DNA of 64,000 bases from Deinococcus radiopugnans ATCC 19172. Lineage in GTDB: Bacteria; Deinococcota; Deinococci; Deinococcales; Deinococcaceae. Where the stretch lies: contig NZ_VDMO01000008.1 of the NCBI RefSeq assembly GCF_006335125.1, forward strand, positions 124,001-188,000, written 5' to 3'. Positions 25,388 to 35,577 of the stretch are shown here, one piece after another; within the stretch, counting starts at the first letter, position 1, and every line of letters starts with the position of its first letter. A program made the translations under genes and the position numbers. The notes beneath the pieces were generated by a model. The model was not told where the DNA came from. It saw only the letters and a list, made by a program, of their open reading frames with translations, and made no database searches.

Positions 25388-25987
25388 TTAATCGACTTTC
25401 ATCCGGGTCTGAAGGTAGGACGGGTCAGGCCAGGTCAGCCGATTGACCTGACAGGCCGGGCCAAACCCCCGCAGTGTCAGCGGTTCGCGCGGCTGCGCCA
25501 CCAGCTCCGGACCAAGCTGCGCGGCTGTTGCGGCGCAGGTCAGGGTCTCGCCGGAGTGGGCCGCGTCGCACAGGCGCCGGGCGTAATTGACCGGCAGTCC
25601 GTAGGCACTGGGCTGTCCGCCCACCAAGCCGACAATCACTTCCCCCAGCGCCACGCCGGCCCTCAAGCGCAACTCCGCTCCTAACAGGCCGGCCAGACCC
25701 AGCCGCGCGGCACGGTCATGCGCCTCCAGCGCCACCCGGCAGGCGTCGTCTGCCTGCTGCGCGGGCCAGTAGCCCAGCACCGCGTCGCCCTGATGCTGCA
25801 AGACGGTGCCGCCGCGTGCCTCGAAGCTCAGGATCATCACCTGCACGAATTCGGTCATCAGCGCCATGTAATGGGGCAGCGGCAGCGACTGCGCCAGCAC
25901 GGTGCTGCCCGTCAGGTCCACCAGCACGACGCAGACCGGTGTGGCCATGAGCGGCTCGGCAGATAGGGGCAACAGCAAATCAGGCAT
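25388..25987 (-). CDS. Class III adenylate/guanylate cyclase-like protein
   Basis: The 199-aa product is a single cyclase homology domain with no transmembrane or sensor part. [16 protein letters not shown] carries the first metal-binding Asp and [13 protein letters not shown] the second; [17 protein letters not shown] and the [15 protein letters not shown] block are typical. The transition-state Asn/Arg pair is not obvious (NYARRL may supply it), so it could be a cyclase, a nucleotide-binding regulator or inactive. ATG 25987 fits a CAGAAT hexamer 12 bases upstream; GTG 26017 is an alternative. No cAMP receptor gene is nearby. Confidence 0.8.
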   Translation of the reverse strand: MPDLLLPLSAEPLMATPVCVVLVDLTGSTVLAQSLPLPHYMALMTEFVQVMILSFEARGGTVLQHQGDAVLGYWPAQQADDACRVALEAHDRAARLGLAGLLGAELRLRAGVALGEVIVGLVGGQPSAYGLPVNYARRLCDAAHSGETLTCAATAAQLGPELVAQPREPLTLRGFGPACQVNRLTWPDPSYLQTRMKVD

Positions 25988-26104
25988 GGGAACCGCTCTA
26001 TTCTGAACCTTCTGCACGGAAAATGAAAGCTGTATGTGCGTCAGCTTCAGGACATTCAGGGTTTTGTATCCTGCTGGTCTAGACAGGCTGCCGTTCAGGA
26101 GGCT

Positions 26105-26536
26105 TTACGGCACGATGAAGCCGTGCAGTGGGGGCAGCGTTCTGAACACCACGTGCTGACCGACAGCCACTGGGGGCAGGCCTTCAAAACAGGCCAGCAC
26201 CAGCGGCAGCCGGGCCTGAACCACCCACACCTGGCCCACCACATGCGTGACCTGCCCGCAGCCTTCCAGCGCCGAGACGCCCTGCACGCTCAGGGTCTCG
26301 CCGCGCTCGGGCGAGACCAGCTGCACCGAGCCCGCTTGCAGAACGCCGTGCACCACCACCCGCGCGTGTCCAGGCTGCGCCGCGTAGGGGCCGCTGCGGT
26401 CGAACAGGTACAGCACCCGCCCCCCGGCCACGAATTCCAGCAGTGGGCTGCCCTCGGGCTGCGGGTAGAGCAGGCCGTGCGCGGCGTGTGGGGCGAAACG
26501 CGCCGCGAAATCCCGGTCAGAGCTTTCCAGCGTCAA
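26105..26536 (-). CDS. Protein of unknown function
   Basis: The 143-aa frame runs from TTG 26536. The product is rich in Val, Gly and aromatic residues and looks like a beta-sheet domain ([41 protein letters not shown]); no signal peptide or membrane helix is seen. No ATG or GTG is in frame upstream before the gene at 26608 ends, so the start is uncertain. Coding is supported by strong third-position GC on this strand and a consistent operon-like direction with its neighbours. No family recognised. Confidence 0.55.
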   Translation of the reverse strand: MTLESSDRDFAARFAPHAAHGLLYPQPEGSPLLEFVAGGRVLYLFDRSGPYAAQPGHARVVVHGVLQAGSVQLVSPERGETLSVQGVSALEGCGQVTHVVGQVWVVQARLPLVLACFEGLPPVAVGQHVVFRTLPPLHGFIVP

Positions 26537-26607
26537 CGCGGTTCCCGGTTCAGATGGTGGTCCCAGCGCGGGGACCGGGGGGACGCGGCGGAGATCATGC
26601 GCGAATT

Positions 26608-26913
26608 CTAGCGGACGGGCCGCCGCTTCAGCTCCAGCCGTTCTTCCAGCCAGCCCAGGGTGGGGCGCGGCGCCTCCCGGTCCAGCCGGTCCAGCAGGGT
26701 GTCGGCCCGTTCCAGCGCGAAGGTGCCTTCCACCTCACGCAGCACGTGGATCAGGACCAGACCGTGCAGCCGCTCCAGCACCGCCCAGGCCCGGCTGTCC
26801 GGCGGGTGAAGGTCACGGGCGCGGGCCAGCCGGGTCAGGGCCAGTCGCTCGTCGCCGTCCGCAAACGCCTCCGCGGCCTCTAAAGGAACGAGGTTCAGGT
26901 CAGGGTACGCCAC
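26608..26913 (-). CDS. Small helical protein of unknown function
   Basis: GTG 26913 gives a 101-aa, mostly helical product ([21 protein letters not shown], ...[20 protein letters not shown]). It has a TPR-like or DUF309-like feel and a basic C-terminus. It overlaps the end of the prenyltransferase gene by 19 bp, so its translation is probably coupled. No catalytic motif seen. It precedes the unknown gene at 26105 in the same orientation. Confidence 0.6.
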   Translation of the reverse strand: MAYPDLNLVPLEAAEAFADGDERLALTRLARARDLHPPDSRAWAVLERLHGLVLIHVLREVEGTFALERADTLLDRLDREAPRPTLGWLEERLELKRRPVR

Positions 26914-27779
26914 GTCACGTCCACGATCACGCCGGCCAGCATGGTCAGCGCCAGCCACATGTTGGCGTCAAAAAAGGCCACGTTGACCCGTCCCAAATCG
27001 TCTGGATTGACGATGCGGTGTTCGTAGAGCAGGATCGCGCCCATCGCCACGGCGGCCAGGTAGTACCAGCCACTGGCCCCGGCCACCACGCCCACCAGCA
27101 GCAGCAGCGCGAAGGTCAGCGCGTGGCTGGCGGCGGCCATCTTCAGGGCGCGCGGAATGCCGAAGCGTGCGGGAATGCTTTTGATGCCGTGCTTGACGTC
27201 GAAATCCCGGTCCAGCGTGGCGTAGATCACGTCCAGGCCGATCATCCAGAAGATCACCACGGCCCACAACACCCAGGCGGTGGGCGCAAAGTGACCGGTC
27301 ACGGCGACGTAGCCTCCCGCCGCCGCCGCGCCGTCCGTGATGCCCAGCCAGACGTGGCACAGCCAGGTGAACCGTTTGGTGTACGGGTAACCGATCAGAA
27401 ACACCACCGCCAGCGGCAGCAGCGCCAGGCACAGCGGGTTCAGCTGCGCCGCCGCGAAAGCCATGACGACGAGGCTGACCACCACCAGCCCCCAGGCCTG
27501 GGCCGGACTGACCTTGCCTGCGGGCACCTCGCGGCCCGCCGTCCGCGGATTGCGGGCGTCGATGGCGCGGTCGATCACGCGGTTGGCCCCCATCGCCGCC
27601 GTGCGGGCCGCCGCCATTGCCACCGTGACCCAGACCACCACGCCCAGGCCGGGCCAGCCGGTACCGTTTTGCGTCATGCTCGCCAGCAACATCCCTGCGT
27701 ACGCAAAGGGCAGAGCAAATACGGTGTGCTCGAATTTCACCAGATCCAGATAGGTTTTCAGACGCGGGGCCACGCTCAT
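26895..27779 (-). CDS. UbiA-family prenyltransferase (4-hydroxybenzoate/MqnP type)
   Basis: The 294-aa membrane protein has about eight to nine hydrophobic helices. Both Asp-rich motifs of UbiA enzymes are present: [19 protein letters not shown] near residue 70 and [21 protein letters not shown] near 180; they bind the prenyl diphosphate through magnesium. The second motif resembles MqnP, the prenyltransferase of the futalosine menaquinone route that Deinococcus is believed to use, so a role in menaquinone synthesis is likely. Start [20 protein letters not shown] at 27779; the open frame beyond it runs through tRNA genes and is not coding. Confidence 0.88.
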   Translation of the reverse strand: MSVAPRLKTYLDLVKFEHTVFALPFAYAGMLLASMTQNGTGWPGLGVVVWVTVAMAAARTAAMGANRVIDRAIDARNPRTAGREVPAGKVSPAQAWGLVVVSLVVMAFAAAQLNPLCLALLPLAVVFLIGYPYTKRFTWLCHVWLGITDGAAAAGGYVAVTGHFAPTAWVLWAVVIFWMIGLDVIYATLDRDFDVKHGIKSIPARFGIPRALKMAAASHALTFALLLLVGVVAGASGWYYLAAVAMGAILLYEHRIVNPDDLGRVNVAFFDANMWLALTMLAGVIVDVTWRTLT

Positions 27780-27847
27780 GCTGGGGGCAGCATACGCCCA
27801 ACGGCTGAGCCGCGCCTTGCGGACGCGACATTTGCCAGTAATTTTGC

Positions 27848-27853
27848 TATAGT
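27848..27853 (+). promoter_or_regulatory. tRNA cluster -10 hexamer
   Basis: TATAGT with GCGACA 17 bp upstream (27825-27830). It lies about 20 bases before tRNA-Pro and probably drives the Pro-Gly-Arg tRNA cluster. Confidence 0.6.
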
Positions 27854-27872
27854 GCCGCCTGCGCGTGAATGT

Positions 27873-27949
<77 letters not shown>

Positions 27950-27985
27950 GATTTCCCCGTTTCCCAGCGGGGGCACGCGCAACGG

Positions 27986-28059
<74 letters not shown>

Positions 28060-28108
28060 CACCCTGTCAAGGCTCCCCCCGTGGGAGCTTTTGCCCTTTC
28101 ACAGACAC

Positions 28109-28185
<77 letters not shown>

Positions 28186-28212
28186 CAAAGAGGAGGCCGT
28201 CCAGAACGGCAA

Positions 28213-28256
28213 GCGAAGAGGCCTGCAGTGTGCGCCCCTTCGCCTTTTTATCTTTT
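28213..28256 (+). terminator. Terminator of the tRNA cluster
   Basis: GCGAAGAGGC pairs with GCGCCCCTTCGC (one mismatch), followed by CTTTTTATCTTTT. It lies 28 bp after tRNA-Arg. Confidence 0.7.
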
Positions 28257-28501
28257 GCGTTCTCTCCGCGCGCTGGAATGAGGCGCTCAAAACGATGCGG
28301 AGGCGTGCAGGCTCCTCGCCCTCCGGCCTGATCAGGCGCAGTCCCGATGAAAGTGATTGTCTGGCCTGCCAGCGACCGGACACTTTTCTCCTCGACGCAA
28401 TGCGCGGTAGTGTCCAAGTCCCCTGGTGAATCTAGAAAATACCTCTGTCCAGGTTGAGCCGGGGCCGCGTCACGCACTGGCAGGCTCGGGCTGGATCTGA
28501 C
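28257..28501. other. Gene-free stretch with an inverted GGACAC/GTGTCC repeat
   Basis: No convincing coding frame. GGACAC (28378-28383) and GTGTCC (28410-28415) form an inverted pair followed by AAGTCC; this could be the remains of an insertion-sequence end. Otherwise nothing is seen. Confidence 0.4.
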
Positions 28502-29047
28502 CTACGGTTCCCCTGACGGAGCAGGATAGATCACGGTTCTGGCCGTCTCGACCACAGCGCCCTTGTTGAGCTGGGCAGGCTCAACCTGGTCTCTTCCCAT
28601 CAGGTGAAAGACAGCCTCGTCGCGGGCCAGCAGATGGTCACTGATCATGCGTCGGTGGCATCGCCACCACACCGCTTCCGAGCACATCACGGCGGTGTTG
28701 CGCTCGCGCCCCAGCATAATCAACTGCTCGAGGCCAGCGCGAAATTCGTCGGAGAGCGCGTAATCCGCGTAGTTGTGAAAACTCTGGTTCTCCCACATCC
28801 CGTTGATGTCCGGGGGCACAGTTGTGGATTTTGGCCGTCGTCCGCCGAGCTTGGGGATAGGTTCGTAGGCAATCCCGAACGCTCCCAGATCGGTGCCAAG
28901 CGTCGCCTCGTCGTACTGTGGGTTGGTGCGTGACCTGCGGATCAGGCGGACGTCCACGATCCGTTCCACTTCGCCCGCACGCAGCAGTTCCACGAACTCC
29001 TCGAGAGTCCGCGTGGAGTGCCCCACCGTGTAAAAGGGCCGGTTCAT
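28502..29047 (-). CDS. DUF488 family protein
   Basis: The 181-aa protein begins MNRPFYTVGHSTRTLEEFVE, the standard DUF488 start, and contains VDVRLIRRSRTNPQYD, the PKLGGRRP turn, and the conserved CSEAVWWRCHRRMISDHL block with Cys-Glu and CHR. The family is widespread but its biochemical role is not established. GGAG eight bases before ATG 29047 supports the start. The ATG overlaps the stop of the upstream small gene (ATGA), so the two are translationally coupled. Promoter probably lies upstream of 29268. Confidence 0.88.
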   Translation of the reverse strand: MNRPFYTVGHSTRTLEEFVELLRAGEVERIVDVRLIRRSRTNPQYDEATLGTDLGAFGIAYEPIPKLGGRRPKSTTVPPDINGMWENQSFHNYADYALSDEFRAGLEQLIMLGRERNTAVMCSEAVWWRCHRRMISDHLLARDEAVFHLMGRDQVEPAQLNKGAVVETARTVIYPAPSGEP

Positions 29048-29268
29048 GCCCAGGCTCCATTGGCTAGATGCAGGCAACCGCCATGCTGTGCCGGGGTACA
29101 GCGTGCCTTGCCTGTGCTGATTCCTCCCCGCAAATCGCTGCTGGTAGGGCGGCGCGACTGGCACTGGCGCCCAGGATCACGGGTATGGACGGTGCTGATC
29201 TTCGCGTCGACGTTCCCCACTTTCAGGATCAGGGTGACATTCTCCACGTTCTTCAGGGCCTCTGGCAT
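29044..29268 (-). CDS. Small protein of unknown function, coupled to DUF488 gene
   Basis: ATG 29268 has an excellent ribosome site (AAGGAGG, five bases spacing). The 74-aa product starts MPEALKNVENVTLILKVGNV, a short predicted beta region, then a Cys/Gly-rich tail (RQCQSRRPTSSDLRGG, ARCTPAQHGGCL) with three cysteines. Its TGA overlaps the next ATG, so it is translated together with the DUF488 protein. A role as a partner or regulator of that protein is possible but unproven. A frameshift of a longer ancestral gene cannot be excluded, since the second half has unusual composition. Confidence 0.55.
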   Translation of the reverse strand: MPEALKNVENVTLILKVGNVDAKISTVHTRDPGRQCQSRRPTSSDLRGGISTGKARCTPAQHGGCLHLANGAWA

Positions 29269-29490
29269 TCCCGCCTCCTTCACACTTCAATATCGCCCTT
29301 TCTAACGTTGTTGAGCTGAATTTGGGCGAATGTCGACTTCACAAACCAGTGATGCAGCGCCAGAGGACCGCCTGCGGTGACAATCAGCAAAGAGACCTGC
29401 AGGCGATACGGAGAGCGATTAAGCGGCTCGCTACAACTCGCCCAGAAGCAGCAGCCAACCGAAACGCTGCCGGAACGCACGGCAGTGGCC

Positions 29491-30324
29491 TTATCCGTTC
29501 TCGGTGTTCAGAATCCCGGACGGCGGGGGAGCAGGCCAGCTCATCTGCAAAGTCAGGACTTCGGGATGTGGGGCGTGTCCCTCAAGGTGCGGCAGAAGGG
29601 GGGCCGTTCTCGTTCCACGACGCTCCAGCTTCTGCCGCATCAACTGGGCGTCGGCCTGCTCCAACAGGTCGCATAGGCTCTGATCGTTGCGGGGAGCGCC
29701 GGACAGGCCGTAGGAGAAGCCCCGGACTTCCAGACCGGATTGCGCTGCCGAATGCCGGAATAGGGTCTGGAGGCCCCTCAACCGCGTGGGCTCCAGCGTT
29801 TCGGCACTCAGGAGCACGAATTCGTCGCCGCCCAGCCGGTAGGCCCGCGCGTTCCAGAGGCGGGCGTTGGCGCGCAGAAGCTCGGCCAGGGTCACCAGCA
29901 CCGCGTCGCCCGCCGCGTGGCCGTGCGCGTCGTTGACAGCCTTGAAATCGTCCACATCCAGCAGTGCCAGCCCCACGTTTCCAGGGTGGGCTGCCAGGTC
30001 CAGCCGCAGTGACCGGAGGGTGTCCAGTCCGGTCAGGGGATCCTGATAGTCGTCTTGCACGTTCTCGATGAGGCCCAGTCGGCTGTGATCCGGCAGGGTA
30101 CACAGGTAGACCCGGCACAGGGGCTGATCGCGGCCACACCCGGCCAGGCGCAGCGTGTGGCTGCCGTCGGCCCAGGCATAGAATTCAGGCAGGTTGGCCA
30201 GCGCGTAGGCGTGCAGGAACGCCCGGTTGGGGCTGGGCGGGGGCAGCGGCTGGGCGGGCGAGGGGGCGGCCCAGCTCAGGGCAGGAAGAGGCAGATATTC
30301 GAAGGTGGAGTCATGCATGGACAT
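29491..30324 (-). CDS. GGDEF-domain diguanylate cyclase
   Basis: The 277-aa soluble protein has a short N-terminal region of unknown fold (residues 1-95) and a GGDEF domain: DPLTGLDTLRSLR, LLDVDDFKAVNDAHGHAAGDAVL and the active-site loop LGGDEFVLL are intact, so synthesis of cyclic di-GMP is likely. An I-site RxxD upstream of GGDEF is not evident. ATG 30324 has GAGGAGAG six bases upstream. It could feed the HD-GYP phosphodiesterase encoded at 42503 and counteract the second GGDEF protein at 49442. Confidence 0.9.
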   Translation of the reverse strand: MSMHDSTFEYLPLPALSWAAPSPAQPLPPPSPNRAFLHAYALANLPEFYAWADGSHTLRLAGCGRDQPLCRVYLCTLPDHSRLGLIENVQDDYQDPLTGLDTLRSLRLDLAAHPGNVGLALLDVDDFKAVNDAHGHAAGDAVLVTLAELLRANARLWNARAYRLGGDEFVLLSAETLEPTRLRGLQTLFRHSAAQSGLEVRGFSYGLSGAPRNDQSLCDLLEQADAQLMRQKLERRGTRTAPLLPHLEGHAPHPEVLTLQMSWPAPPPSGILNTENG

Positions 30325-30940
30325 GAACGGCTCTCCTCTGGGACAAAAGCGTCTGATGGTTCCAGCCTGCCAGACGCGGCGTCGGCACACCATGAACAGC
30401 CAGTCTCCAGCGCGATGAATTGGCAGATGGAAGCCGGCTACGGTTGAGCTGGAGTGGAGACGCCGCCCCAGAGACCGACGCTATCCGCACCGAGTCTGGC
30501 TGCCGGGCAACACCCCGCCGTTCACCGTAAGGGATGCACCATGATCAGGCCATGATCGCCGCGACGCCCGCTATTCCAGGGTTGCTCGCGATCGGCCAGT
30601 ACAGGAGTAATGGGGTGTCGGCCGACCACCTGTGGTCCCTGAATCCACAGTGCATGACGGCGGTCCTGGGAGCGAGAAGAGCCCTCAAACACAGCCCACC
30701 CCGCCGTTGCATCGGCGAGGTGTGGCCATTCCAGATCGGATGGCAGAACGCACTTGAGTGAGGTGGTGTTCTGCGGTCTTTCAGAAGGACGGGCCTTCTT
30801 CGGCCCCCATCCTTCTCGGCTTCAGCGGCGGGGCCGCCGGCTGCACCTTGCTGAAGGATGGCCGATGTTCAAGGCTGGCGCCTTCAGGGGTGACAGCACC
30901 GCCGCCTGCCTCCCGAAGGCAACGTAATCCCGTGGCCGGT
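30325..30940. other. 616-bp stretch without a confident gene
   Basis: Between the diguanylate cyclase and the ebo operon end. A plus-strand frame of 75 codons (30534-30761) has a weak ribosome site and no recognisable similarity. A hairpin AGAAGGA-GGGCC/GGCCC-TCCTTCT lies at about 30782-30813. It may be decayed or non-coding DNA. Confidence 0.5.
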
Positions 30941-32341
30941 TCAGGCGGGCAGCATCTCCCGGACGCCCAGATGCGCCAGGATCGCCGGGTACACATCGGT
31001 GGCCTCCAGGGGCCGGTCTGGCAGCAGGTCGCCGCGCGAGGTGATCAGCAGCGGGCCGGCGGTGGGGTCCTCACCTATCCGCCCGTGGGTGCCCCGCACC
31101 AGCGCGGCGTCGAAGCCGATGATGTTCAGCAGGTAGCGGAAGCCCAGCTTTTTCTTGAGCAGCGCCACGCCCGCGTTGAGTTTCGCCGGGCTGTGCGGGT
31201 CCATGAACAGTTCCACGGGGTCGTAGCCGGGCTTGCGGTGGATGTCGACAGTGCGGGCGTAATCCGGCGCCGCGGCGTCGTTCAGCCAGTAGTAATACGT
31301 GAACCACGCGCCCGGCTCGGCCACCACCACGAAGTCCCCGGCGCGGTCATGGTCCAGATGATGGCGGGCTCGGCCCTCACCCTCCAGCACCTCGGCCACG
31401 CCGGGCAACGCGTGAAGCAGCGCGCGCACCTCGTCCAGGCGGCTGGCATCGTTAACGTACACGTGTGCCACCTGATGATCGGCCACCGCAAATGCGGCGC
31501 TCGCGCCCGCGTCGAGCAGTTCGCGCCCGACTTCACGGCGCACGCTGATCAGTCCGGCCTCGCGCAGCGCGCGGTTGATGTGCACGGGCCGCCACGCCCG
31601 CTCGATGCCGTACTCGGACACGACCATGACCTGCACGCCCCGGCGCTCGTAATGGTCGATCAGATCGCCGGCCACCCGGTCAATCTCCGCGAGCTGCGTG
31701 CTCAGGGCGGCGGGGTCCGGACCGTGCTGCTGCAGACCGTAGTCGAGGTGTGGCAGGTACACCAGATTCAGTGTCGGCTCGTAGCGCTCGTCGATGTGCT
31801 TGGCGGCCTCGGCCAGCCACGCGCTGGAGGTGATGTTGGCGTTGGGACCCCAGTAGCTGAACAGCGGGAAGGTGCCCAGTTTGGTCTGCAGCTCGTCGCG
31901 CAGGTCCTGCGGCTGGGTGTAGCAGTCGGGCAGCTTGCGGCCGTCGGCCGGGTACATGGGCCGCGGCGTGACGGTGTAGTCCGCGCCGGAGTACATGTTG
32001 TACCACCAGCCGATGTTGGCGACGGTGGCACTGGGATCATGGGCGCGCAGGGCGTCCCACAGCTTGGGGCTCTGGATCAGGTGGTTGGACTGTCGCCAGA
32101 ACTTGATCTCGCGCTCGTCCTTGAAAAACCAGCCGTTGCCGACGATGCCGTGGGTGGACGGCCACTCGCCGGTCAGGTAGGTGGCCTGCACCGAGCAGGT
32201 CACGGCGGGCAGCATGGGGGCCACCGAAGTGACCTGCCCGCGTCCCGCGAAGGCCCGCAGGCGGGGCAGGTGGTCCAGCAGATCAGGCGTCAGGCCGACG
32301 ATGTCGATCACGGCCAGACGGGGGGAATTTGTTGGGGTCAT
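30941..32341 (-). CDS. Alkaline phosphatase/nucleotide pyrophosphatase family protein (EboF-like)
   Basis: The 466-aa hydrolase has the alkaline-phosphatase-superfamily layout: metal-binding Asp in LAVIDIVGL, the nucleophilic Thr in LPAVTCSVQATYLTGEWPS, LPHLDYGLQQHGP and the C-terminal GTHGR. Where many relatives have SDHGM this protein has SEYGIERAW, so the second metal site may differ. As last gene of a six-gene operon with TatD-, TIM-barrel-, UbiA- and DHQS-like proteins it corresponds to EboF. The start codon follows the previous stop by one base. No signal peptide is visible. The substrate is unknown. Confidence 0.85.
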   Translation of the reverse strand: MTPTNSPRLAVIDIVGLTPDLLDHLPRLRAFAGRGQVTSVAPMLPAVTCSVQATYLTGEWPSTHGIVGNGWFFKDEREIKFWRQSNHLIQSPKLWDALRAHDPSATVANIGWWYNMYSGADYTVTPRPMYPADGRKLPDCYTQPQDLRDELQTKLGTFPLFSYWGPNANITSSAWLAEAAKHIDERYEPTLNLVYLPHLDYGLQQHGPDPAALSTQLAEIDRVAGDLIDHYERRGVQVMVVSEYGIERAWRPVHINRALREAGLISVRREVGRELLDAGASAAFAVADHQVAHVYVNDASRLDEVRALLHALPGVAEVLEGEGRARHHLDHDRAGDFVVVAEPGAWFTYYYWLNDAAAPDYARTVDIHRKPGYDPVELFMDPHSPAKLNAGVALLKKKLGFRYLLNIIGFDAALVRGTHGRIGEDPTAGPLLITSRGDLLPDRPLEATDVYPAILAHLGVREMLPA

Positions 32342-32342
32342 G

Positions 32343-33221
32343 TCAGGTTCCTTTGATGTGTTGCTGCCACCACAGGGTCAGCAGAAAAGCGGCGTAGGCG
32401 ACGGGCAGCCATGCCCACGCCCCGGCGGCGGCCAGCACAGTGGCGTCGAGCAGGCACATGCCCGCGATCATCTTGCCCACCGACGCGCCGATGTTGCGGT
32501 GGGGACCATACACGAAGCCCAGGCTGTGGACCGTCCACGCGGCCAGCACCAGCGCCGCGAGCCACACCGGCCACGCGAAGCCGCCCAGCAGGGCGTAGGC
32601 GACCGGGGCGACGACCAGCGCCACCGGCCAGTAACGCGCGGCCCAGCCCTGCGGCTTCTGCGGGCGGCCCTCGGTCTTGGCGACGTAGGTCAGCCCCGCG
32701 GTGTACGCAGCCAGCAACAGCGCCCAGACGATCACCCCCACACCAGGTGTGGCAGTCACGGCCAGCGCCGCCGTCAGGTACACCAGGGCGCGGGTGGCGC
32801 CCATCACCACCGGGCTTAGCGGATTGGTCTTGTGCCAGACGTCGTACAGCACGATCAGGGCGGCCAGCACCACGCCGCCCAGCGGGGCGCGGCCCCCGGC
32901 CAGCAGCAGCAGCGCGAAGCCCGCCGCGAACAGCAGGCCCGTGACCGCCCACGCCTCGGCCGGCGCAATCAGGCCCGACGGCAGCGGGCGCTCAGGCCGC
33001 TCGCGGCGGTCGATCTCCAGGTCGAGCAGGTCGTTGAGGTACATGCCCGCCGTGTAGAACAGCGTCATGCCCAGTGCCGCAGGCAGCGCCTGACCCCCGC
33101 TGCCGCCGACCAGGGCCGCCCCGGCCAGCGCGTTGGTCACCACCGTGGGCGAGTTCGAGATGCGGGCCAGCGACAGGTGCCCGCGCAGGCGGCCCGGCTG
33201 CCGCGCGGCGCTAGAGGACAT
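32343..33221 (-). CDS. UbiA-like membrane protein EboC
   Basis: The 292-aa membrane protein is a UbiA-superfamily member with roughly eight helices. The first Asp motif is [21 protein letters not shown] (about residue 63) and the second region reads [19 protein letters not shown]. In the ebo cluster this protein is thought to act on the inner membrane in moving or modifying a precursor. Its start overlaps the EboE gene stop by 11 bp. It is distinct from the menaquinone-type prenyltransferase at 26895. Confidence 0.86.
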   Translation of the reverse strand: MSSSAARQPGRLRGHLSLARISNSPTVVTNALAGAALVGGSGGQALPAALGMTLFYTAGMYLNDLLDLEIDRRERPERPLPSGLIAPAEAWAVTGLLFAAGFALLLLAGGRAPLGGVVLAALIVLYDVWHKTNPLSPVVMGATRALVYLTAALAVTATPGVGVIVWALLLAAYTAGLTYVAKTEGRPQKPQGWAARYWPVALVVAPVAYALLGGFAWPVWLAALVLAAWTVHSLGFVYGPHRNIGASVGKMIAGMCLLDATVLAAAGAWAWLPVAYAAFLLTLWWQQHIKGT

Positions 33222-34410
33222 CGCGCACCCACTCCAGCTCACGCGCGATGGACTCGCCCAGCGGCCGCTTGAGTTCGGGGGGCAGCACGTCCCAGGTGTA
33301 GGTCTCGACCTCCAGGTGCCGCCCGGCCAGTTCCGGACGCAGCAGGTCAAGCGTGCCCAGTAGCGCCGCCTGCGTGGAGCCGAAAGCCCCGGCCTGTTCC
33401 AGAAACACCGGCACGTGAAAATGCACGCGCCACTCGGTCACGTCGGGGTGGTGAATGTCGGCCAGCGCGGGTGGCAGGTCCGGGTACTGCTTCAAACTAC
33501 CGTCCCGCGTGCGCGCCACCACCTGATGCAGGTAGGTGCCCTCCGCGAAGGGGGCCAGGGCCGCCGCCAGCGCTTCGCGCTCCTGAGCGTCGTCCGGCAG
33601 CGGCAGCCGCAGCGCGGAGCTGAGCTGAATTTTCCCGATCTGCATGCCCGCGTCGCGGTACAGCGCCAGCGCCCCCGCCGGGTCCTCGTACATCACGGCC
33701 ACGTGGCACACGTCGAAGCACGCCTGGAAATGGTCACGCAGGTGGGCGCGGGCGCGTTCCTCGTCCGTTCCAAGCCGCTCCGCGAGCAGCCGCGCGCCGC
33801 GTCTCAGCAGATGGTCCTGGTAAAAGGCCGCCAGGTCCGCGCTGCGTTGCAGCAGGCCGTCCGGCTCGGGTTCCATGTCCAGATGGATGAAGACGCCGCT
33901 GGCCTCGCGCAGCCGCACCAGCGCCTCGATGACCTGAATCACGTTTTCGGTCAGTACGGCCCAGGTCTGCGGGTCCTCGGCGTCTACCCACGCGGCGTAG
34001 CTCAGCGGGCTGGTGCTGATGCTGCCCTCCTGGCCCTCCGGCAGCAGGGCCGCCAGGATGTCCACCAGCCGCAGGGTGTACGCCACGCGCTCCGGGTCGC
34101 GCCAGTCCGGGGCGTGGACCTGCGCCTTGACCGCCTGTCCGTGGAAGGGACCGTAAGGAAAGCCGTTCAGGGTAAACACGTACAGCCCGCGTTCGTCCAG
34201 AAAGGCGCGGAAGTCGGCCAGGGCCGTGCCGCGCAGCAGTTCCGCGCTCTCCTCGCCGGACAGGCGCAGGCCCACGCCGAAGGGCTTATCTGGCGAGAAC
34301 TGCGCCCGCAGCGGCACCGTGTACTCGTCCAGGCTGCGCCGCACGCCGTCCATGCCGCTGGCCGGGTGAATGTTGGTGCAGTACGTCAGGTGGGCGCCGT
34401 GAACGAGCAC
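33211..34410 (-). CDS. Metabolite traffic protein EboE-like (TIM barrel)
   Basis: The 399-aa protein begins [19 protein letters not shown], a start shared by xylose-isomerase-like TIM-barrel EboE proteins, and continues [16 protein letters not shown] and [15 protein letters not shown]. Conserved acidic/His residues ([18 protein letters not shown]) are likely metal ligands of the barrel. GTG 34410 follows the previous stop by one base, showing tight coupling. In cyanobacteria the ebo operon is needed to deliver the scytonemin monomer to the periplasm; the cargo in Deinococcus is unknown. Confidence 0.87.
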   Translation of the reverse strand: MLVHGAHLTYCTNIHPASGMDGVRRSLDEYTVPLRAQFSPDKPFGVGLRLSGEESAELLRGTALADFRAFLDERGLYVFTLNGFPYGPFHGQAVKAQVHAPDWRDPERVAYTLRLVDILAALLPEGQEGSISTSPLSYAAWVDAEDPQTWAVLTENVIQVIEALVRLREASGVFIHLDMEPEPDGLLQRSADLAAFYQDHLLRRGARLLAERLGTDEERARAHLRDHFQACFDVCHVAVMYEDPAGALALYRDAGMQIGKIQLSSALRLPLPDDAQEREALAAALAPFAEGTYLHQVVARTRDGSLKQYPDLPPALADIHHPDVTEWRVHFHVPVFLEQAGAFGSTQAALLGTLDLLRPELAGRHLEVETYTWDVLPPELKRPLGESIARELEWVRDVL

Positions 34411-34411
34411 C

Positions 34412-35242
34412 CTATCGCCCGGCCAGGGCCGTCTCGCGCTGGGGGGGCACGAACTTCGGCGACTGGCCCAGGAAACGCTGCGGATTGTCCAGCACGATCT
34501 TGCGGATGGTGGCCTCGTCGTGGCCGCGGCGGCGGGCCTCGAAGATGAATTCCGGCACCGCCAGCGGCTGGCTGGGGCCCCAGTCACAGGCCGAGGCCAC
34601 GATCAGGCGCTCGGAGCCGTACAGCTCGATCATGTCGATGGCCCGCGCCGGCGAGGCCTTGGTCTTGGGATACAGGGTGATGCCGGTCCAGAAGCCGTGG
34701 CTCAGGATCAGTTCGGCGGTGTGTTCCTCGGCGTGGTCGATCATCACGCGGCCCGGCTCGATGCGGGTGTCGGCGGCCAGGGCCTCGACCATCACGCGGG
34801 TGCCCTTGTACTTGTCTTCCAGGTGCGGCGTGTGGATGTGGATGAGCTGGTGATGCTCCAATGCCAGTTCCACGTGATCGAGAAAGGTCGCCATCTCGTT
34901 GCGGGTCACGCGGTTCAGGCCGATCTCGCCGATGCCCAGCACGGTGGGGCGCTGCAGGAATTCGGGGATGATCTTCAGCACCTGCCGGGTCAGCTCGCGG
35001 TCCTCGCCCTCCTTGGGATTCAGGCACAGCCACGCGTAGTGCGCGATGCCGTACTCGCGTGCACGGGCCGGCTCGAAGGTGGTCAGGTGATCGAAGTAGT
35101 CGGCGAAAGCCTCCGGCCCCAGCCGGTCCCGCCCGGACCAGAAGGCGGGTTCGGTCACGGCCAGGCAGCCGCTCAGGGCCATGGCGTGGTAGTCGTCGGT
35201 GGTGCGCGAAACCATGTGGGCGTGCATGTCGATGTAGTTCAC
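34412..35242 (-). CDS. TatD-family metal-dependent hydrolase EboB-like
   Basis: The 276-aa protein is an amidohydrolase-fold hydrolase: [13 protein letters not shown] (HxH), [11 protein letters not shown] (Glu ligand), [10 protein letters not shown] (His), [12 protein letters not shown] (His) and [10 protein letters not shown] (Asp) form the typical metal site. In TatD proteins this supports nuclease or other phosphoesterase activity, but EboB substrates are unknown. It starts with GTG overlapping the upstream stop (GTGA) and is followed by the EboE gene after one base. Confidence 0.88.
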   Translation of the reverse strand: MNYIDMHAHMVSRTTDDYHAMALSGCLAVTEPAFWSGRDRLGPEAFADYFDHLTTFEPARAREYGIAHYAWLCLNPKEGEDRELTRQVLKIIPEFLQRPTVLGIGEIGLNRVTRNEMATFLDHVELALEHHQLIHIHTPHLEDKYKGTRVMVEALAADTRIEPGRVMIDHAEEHTAELILSHGFWTGITLYPKTKASPARAIDMIELYGSERLIVASACDWGPSQPLAVPEFIFEARRRGHDEATIRKIVLDNPQRFLGQSPKFVPPQRETALAGR

Positions 35243-35577
35243 TGTTCGGCCTCGCTGTCCAGGGAATGGGGACCCTCGCCCCGCTGCGGCGCGCCGTAGG
35301 CGCTCTGCGAGTCGCGCAGATCCAGCAGCGTCAGGTCCTGATCGCTCAGGCGCATCTGAGCGCGCATCACGCGGCCCGGCTCCGGTGAGACCAGTTCGTG
35401 CAGCGCGCCGCGCAGGGCCCCCAGGCGAAAATCTTCAGCCGCATCTGCCGCGCCCTGGGCACGTTCCAGCCGGTCCAGAAAGGCGGCGATGGCCAGCAGG
35501 TGGGCGCGGTGCTCCATAAACGACAGGTCCAGCAGTTGCGCCTGGGTCAGCAGGCAGGTTTCGGCGTGGGCGTTCAC
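35239..35577 (-). CDS. Small operon protein in the EboA position
   Basis: The 112-aa product is mostly helical ([30 protein letters not shown]) with a polar C-terminal tail. It starts with GTG overlapping the DHQ-synthase-like gene stop (GTGA), with AAGGAG just before, and its own stop overlaps the TatD-like gene. By position it stands where eboA lies in other ebo clusters. Known EboA proteins are longer, so it could be a shortened EboA or a different small protein. No catalytic motif is visible. Confidence 0.7.
   Translation of the reverse strand: MNAHAETCLLTQAQLLDLSFMEHRAHLLAIAAFLDRLERAQGAADAAEDFRLGALRGALHELVSPEPGRVMRAQMRLSDQDLTLLDLRDSQSAYGAPQRGEGPHSLDSEAEQ

Noticed and set aside
28378..28415. 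GGACAC/GTGTCC pair as a possible insertion-sequence end
   Set aside because: No transposase remnant or target duplication is visible, so it is kept only as a note on a gene-free region.
29280..29480. 66-codon minus-strand frame upstream of the DUF488 pair
   Set aside because: No ribosome site, no recognisable domain; it probably overlaps the promoter of the small gene.
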